From an uncultured Oceanospirillaceae bacterium (GTDB lineage Bacteria; Pseudomonadota; Gammaproteobacteria; Pseudomonadales; Balneatricaceae), in NCBI GenBank assembly GCA_913057435.1, contig CAJXNY010000012.1, positions 1 to 64,000 on the forward strand: 64,000 nt of DNA, read 5' to 3'. The notes under the pieces are model-generated. The model saw only the letters and a program-made list of their open reading frames with translations, was not told the DNA's origin and did no database searches. Positions within the stretch are counted from its first letter, which is position 1. The number at the start of each line of letters is the position of its first letter. This document shows, piece after piece, positions 61,452 to 64,000 of the stretch. The translations under genes were made by a program, and so were the position numbers.

Positions 61452-62519
61452 TCAGGCAGCGCTGGCCTGGTGTGACTGCGCGGTATGCGCCTGTGCCGGG
61501 CGAAATTCGATAAAGCGGCTGCGGCCTCCTTCGATGATCTGCAATGCATCCGCTGTTTTGCGACTGATCAGCAGCTGACCTTCACCGTTAAGTTGCGCAG
61601 GCACCAGAGCGACGCAGTAGTTCTCCAGCTGGCCGTTGCTGACCATGTGCAGGGGCGCATCATCAGCGATCGTCTCGCTGATTACACATTCAGCCGTATG
61701 GCTGTCGCGTACGGTATGGATCTCCTGGGCGGCGGCCTGAACGGAAGGGCCGCCATCGAACAGATCAACATAACCGTTAAACTGGAAGCCTTCTTTTTTC
61801 AGCATATTCAATGCCGGTGCTGAGGAGTCGTGGGGTTTGCCAATCACATCGCGGGCCGCCTGAGGCAGCAGGTCGATATAGATCGGATATTTAGGCATCA
61901 GGTCAGAGATAAACTGGGTGCCTTTGAGCGCCGTGGTGTTGACCGCTTGCTGAAAATCAATGCCGAAGAATTTGCTGGCCAGGTTATCCCACAGCGGTGA
62001 GCGGCCTTCGCTATCCTGCCAGCCACGCAGTTCGGCCATTACCGTTTCGCCAAAGCGGTGGGGGAAGTCCGCCAGGGTCATATAACGGGCGCGGGACAGA
62101 AACTGGCCCAGACCGGGTTTACGGTACGTTGGCAGCAGAAACAGCGAGCCGATCTCGGTGGCACCGGTGTAGTCATTTACCATGCTCAGCACTTTTGCCT
62201 GACGGGTCGTGTCCAGATCATAACTGCTGCTGACCAGCGTGGAAATCTTGTAAGAATAGAACGGTTTGTTCAGTCCAATGCCGGTGTAGATTGCTGTGGT
62301 GCCGACTACTTTGCCGGTGTCGTGATCTTCCATCACCATAAACCAGGTGCTGACAACATCGTCTTTACCTGCTTCCGAGAAAGCACGGGTCGAAGCCGCC
62401 AGCTTTTCACGCCAGGCATTCTCACAGGCAGGCATTGAAGTCATCCCGTCGCCTACGGCATGGGATATCTCCATCAGGTCATCCAGGTCCCGCATCTGGC
62501 AAGGGCGAATCAGCAGCAT
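61452..62519 (-). CDS. astA: Arginine N-succinyltransferase
   Basis: A 355-residue GNAT-related enzyme, the first step of the arginine succinyltransferase pathway. MLLIRPCQMRDLDDLMEIS opens it, ATEIGSLFLLPTYRKPGLGQFLSRARYM contains the acyl-CoA motif, and VYGYVDLF-like FNGYVDLFDGGPSVQA is the family's C-terminal block. The usual partners (astB, astC, astD, astE) are not in the window on either side; it is divergent from an Lrp-type regulator gene. An Lrp-family activator is a plausible regulator by position only. Confidence 0.92.
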   Translation of the reverse strand: MLLIRPCQMRDLDDLMEISHAVGDGMTSMPACENAWREKLAASTRAFSEAGKDDVVSTWFMVMEDHDTGKVVGTTAIYTGIGLNKPFYSYKISTLVSSSYDLDTTRQAKVLSMVNDYTGATEIGSLFLLPTYRKPGLGQFLSRARYMTLADFPHRFGETVMAELRGWQDSEGRSPLWDNLASKFFGIDFQQAVNTTALKGTQFISDLMPKYPIYIDLLPQAARDVIGKPHDSSAPALNMLKKEGFQFNGYVDLFDGGPSVQAAAQEIHTVRDSHTAECVISETIADDAPLHMVSNGQLENYCVALVPAQLNGEGQLLISRKTADALQIIEGGRSRFIEFRPAQAHTAQSHQASAA

Positions 62520-62836
62520 AGGGCGTCTCTCTTTATTATGTTCACCTGAGTGGCGGCGTTTAATAACGCTCTGGCAGGTGTGGGTGCTTTGGTCTTGTTA
62601 GGGAAGTTTAGTGGGGAAATCGCCAAATGAGCTGTTTAATTTACGGCCTGATTGCTCAGAAAATACGTATAAAATCAGTCTATGCAGAATATTATTCGTA
62701 TTTGCTTGCCTGCTGTTTCTGAAGCGTTCAAACTAGCCTTTCGGGCGAATAGCCACTGATTATATTAGTAATTGGCGAAATTGGCCGAATATCATCCACG
62801 TTTTCTGTGGGATCTGACCTCCTATCGGACCAGCTA
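62520..62836. promoter_or_regulatory. Divergent astA / Lrp-family regulator intergenic region
   Basis: A+T-rich region with an imperfect inverted repeat, AAAATACG (about 62659) and CGTATTTG (about 62695), around AATATTATT, which is the kind of sequence Lrp-family proteins bind. No gene was recognised. It must hold promoters for both flanking genes. Confidence 0.4.
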
Positions 62837-63313
62837 ATGCAACTTGATCGGATAAACCGAAATATTCTTTCGATACTGCAGCGCGAAGCACGTATCACTA
62901 ACCAGCAACTGGCAGAGCGGGTTGGCCTGTCGCCCAGCTCCTGCCTGAACCGGGTGCGTAAGCTGGAACAGGAAGGGCTGATCGGGCCGTATCTGGGGGT
63001 GGTTAATATGGCGAAGCTATGCCGCAGTGTGACGGTAATCGCTACCGTGAGCCTCAAGGATCAGAGCACCGATGCCTTCCGGGCCTTTCAGGCCAAAGCC
63101 GAGGCGATTCCTGAAGTGGTCGAGTGCTATACCGTCAGCGGCATGTTTGATATGTACCTCAAAGTCGTAGCGCCAGATATGCTGCGCTATAACGAGATTA
63201 ACGATCGCCTGCTGGATGTGATCCCCGGTATGGTTAACATCAGCAGCCATGTGGTGCTGGTGGAGAGCAAGCCGTTCCGTGGTTATCCGCTGGATGCACT
63301 GATCGACCAGTAA
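62837..63313 (+). CDS. Lrp/AsnC-family transcriptional regulator
   Basis: A protein of about 158 residues. The winged helix (LDRINRNILSILQREARITNQQLAERVGLSPSSCLNRVRKLEQEGLI) covers residues 3-50. The RAM ligand-binding domain follows (AIPEVVECYTVSGMFDMYLKVVAPD), ending VLVESKPFRGYPL. It is divergent from astA, so it may sense arginine or a related amino acid, but position is the only evidence. The ATG of MQLDRINRN is chosen by family alignment; an in-frame start 30 bases earlier is open. Confidence 0.88.
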   Translation: MQLDRINRNILSILQREARITNQQLAERVGLSPSSCLNRVRKLEQEGLIGPYLGVVNMAKLCRSVTVIATVSLKDQSTDAFRAFQAKAEAIPEVVECYTVSGMFDMYLKVVAPDMLRYNEINDRLLDVIPGMVNISSHVVLVESKPFRGYPLDALIDQ

Positions 63314-63422
63314 GCAGGCGAAATGGCTGTGCTGATTCATCCCGTATTCAGTACAGCGCTTCAGACTGCCTCCATTCCTATTATCCAGAACGGTCAGCCG
63401 TAAGACCCGACAGGGAGCGCCC

Positions 63423-64000
63423 GTGTTACAACCCTCAGCGAACACTTCTTCTGATTCACTGCCTGCCATTCTGGCTGGGCCAATTTTGCGTAAACTGACT
63501 CCTCAGCAGGCCGTGTTCTGGCTGGTCAGCAGTCGCCCTCTGACGTTGCGCTTCACTCTGCGTGAGGGTCACCAGATTTTGCTGGATCAGCCACTGGACG
63601 ATGATTGCTGCACCACGGTTAAGGTAGGAGAGCGAGCTTTTGTCAGCCTGATCGATCTGTCGTTCAATACGCCGCTACCCCAGGCGAAAACCCTGCACTA
63701 TGATCTGCGCCTGCAAACTGACACCGGTGAACAGGGCCTGGCCGAACTGATGCCCTGGCTGGTGTATGACGGCGAGCCATCACCGTCGCTGGTGTGCAAA
63801 ATGCAGCTTAATTCGGTGCTGCACGGCTCTTGCCGTAAGCCCCATTACCCCAGTGATGATGCGCTGGTGCGGGCGGACGCTGTCCTGACTGAGGCTGAGG
63901 GCCGCAGTGCCGAGCAACGCCCCGCACTATTGATGATGTCCGGTGATCAGATCTATGCCGATGATGTCGCCGGACCGATGTTAGGGGCGATTCACCAGGT
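63423..64000 (+). CDS. PhoD-like metallophosphatase family protein, 5' part (cut by window edge)
   Basis: An open frame that runs off the right edge, at least 192 residues. A beta-rich N-terminal domain (about residues 1-120) is followed by HGSCRKPHYPSDDALVRADA and PALLMMSGDQIYADDVAGPMLGAI. The latter carries the DQIYAD metal-binding aspartates of PhoD-like alkaline phosphatases. Such proteins hydrolyse phosphodiesters or monoesters, usually outside the cytoplasm, but no signal peptide is evident here. The GTG start has GGGAG about eight bases upstream. The catalytic second half cannot be seen. Confidence 0.8.
   Translation, partial: MLQPSANTSSDSLPAILAGPILRKLTPQQAVFWLVSSRPLTLRFTLREGHQILLDQPLDDDCCTTVKVGERAFVSLIDLSFNTPLPQAKTLHYDLRLQTDTGEQGLAELMPWLVYDGEPSPSLVCKMQLNSVLHGSCRKPHYPSDDALVRADAVLTEAEGRSAEQRPALLMMSGDQIYADDVAGPMLGAIHQ

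Overview
The window looks like a chromosome segment of a marine gammaproteobacterium, most likely Oceanospirillales-like. This is inferred from gene content: a LiuR-controlled leucine-degradation operon, monomeric isocitrate dehydrogenase, trpR-trpE-trpG, ackA-pta, astA, an L-lactate-type permease, and a yjf-type DUF350/DUF1190/glutathionylspermidine-synthase operon. No rRNA or tRNA gene, phage or CRISPR array was recognised. The species cannot be named from the sequence.

Positions 1-4.9 kb are an accessory island. It starts with the C-terminal end of an IS1182-like transposase. Two integron gene cassettes follow without a visible integrase. Their boundaries are supported by an internal test: the left core of each attC is the exact complement of the core at the start of its own cassette. 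Cassette 1 carries a GNAT acetyltransferase. Cassette 2 carries a divergent pair, a YkgJ-like cysteine-cluster protein and a secreted alpha/beta hydrolase. Next comes an exported EndoU-type nuclease, a probable immunity protein, a stand-alone beta-helix protein like a VgrG tail, and a PAAR spike tip.

Positions 4.9-21 kb are a branched-chain catabolism region. The minus-strand operon liuR-liuA-liuB-liuC-liuD-liuE, followed by a carboxymuconolactone-decarboxylase-like protein and an acyl-CoA synthetase, takes isovaleryl-CoA to acetoacetate and acetyl-CoA. On the plus strand lie a five-gene branched-chain-amino-acid-type ABC importer and a thiolase. Matching LiuR-like operators sit at the liuR promoter and directly before the thiolase, so uptake and degradation probably form one regulon.

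Positions 21-36 kb are mixed housekeeping genes: an orphan RstA-like response regulator, an L-lactate permease under a double GntR-type operator, a GAF protein, PhnA, Rof, trpR-trpE-trpG with a Trp-operator-like palindrome touching the trpR start codon, a parvulin, ackA-pta, a divergent XRE regulator/SMP-30-like pair around a perfect palindrome, and two unrecognised proteins. Positions 36-45.6 kb hold a YeiH-type exporter with a structured 3' region, a protein-tyrosine phosphatase, murB, a eukaryote-type hisA, and an oligopeptide ABC importer.

Positions 45.8-64 kb hold the yjf-type operon, a RecQ-family helicase, a chemoreceptor, monomeric IDH, MltC, a possibly iron-linked group (DUF4856 protein, membrane fatty-acid-hydroxylase-like protein, di-haem oxidoreductase with a tandem palindrome upstream), a short PhnA-like zinc protein, astA divergent from an Lrp-family regulator, and the start of a PhoD-like phosphatase cut by the window edge.
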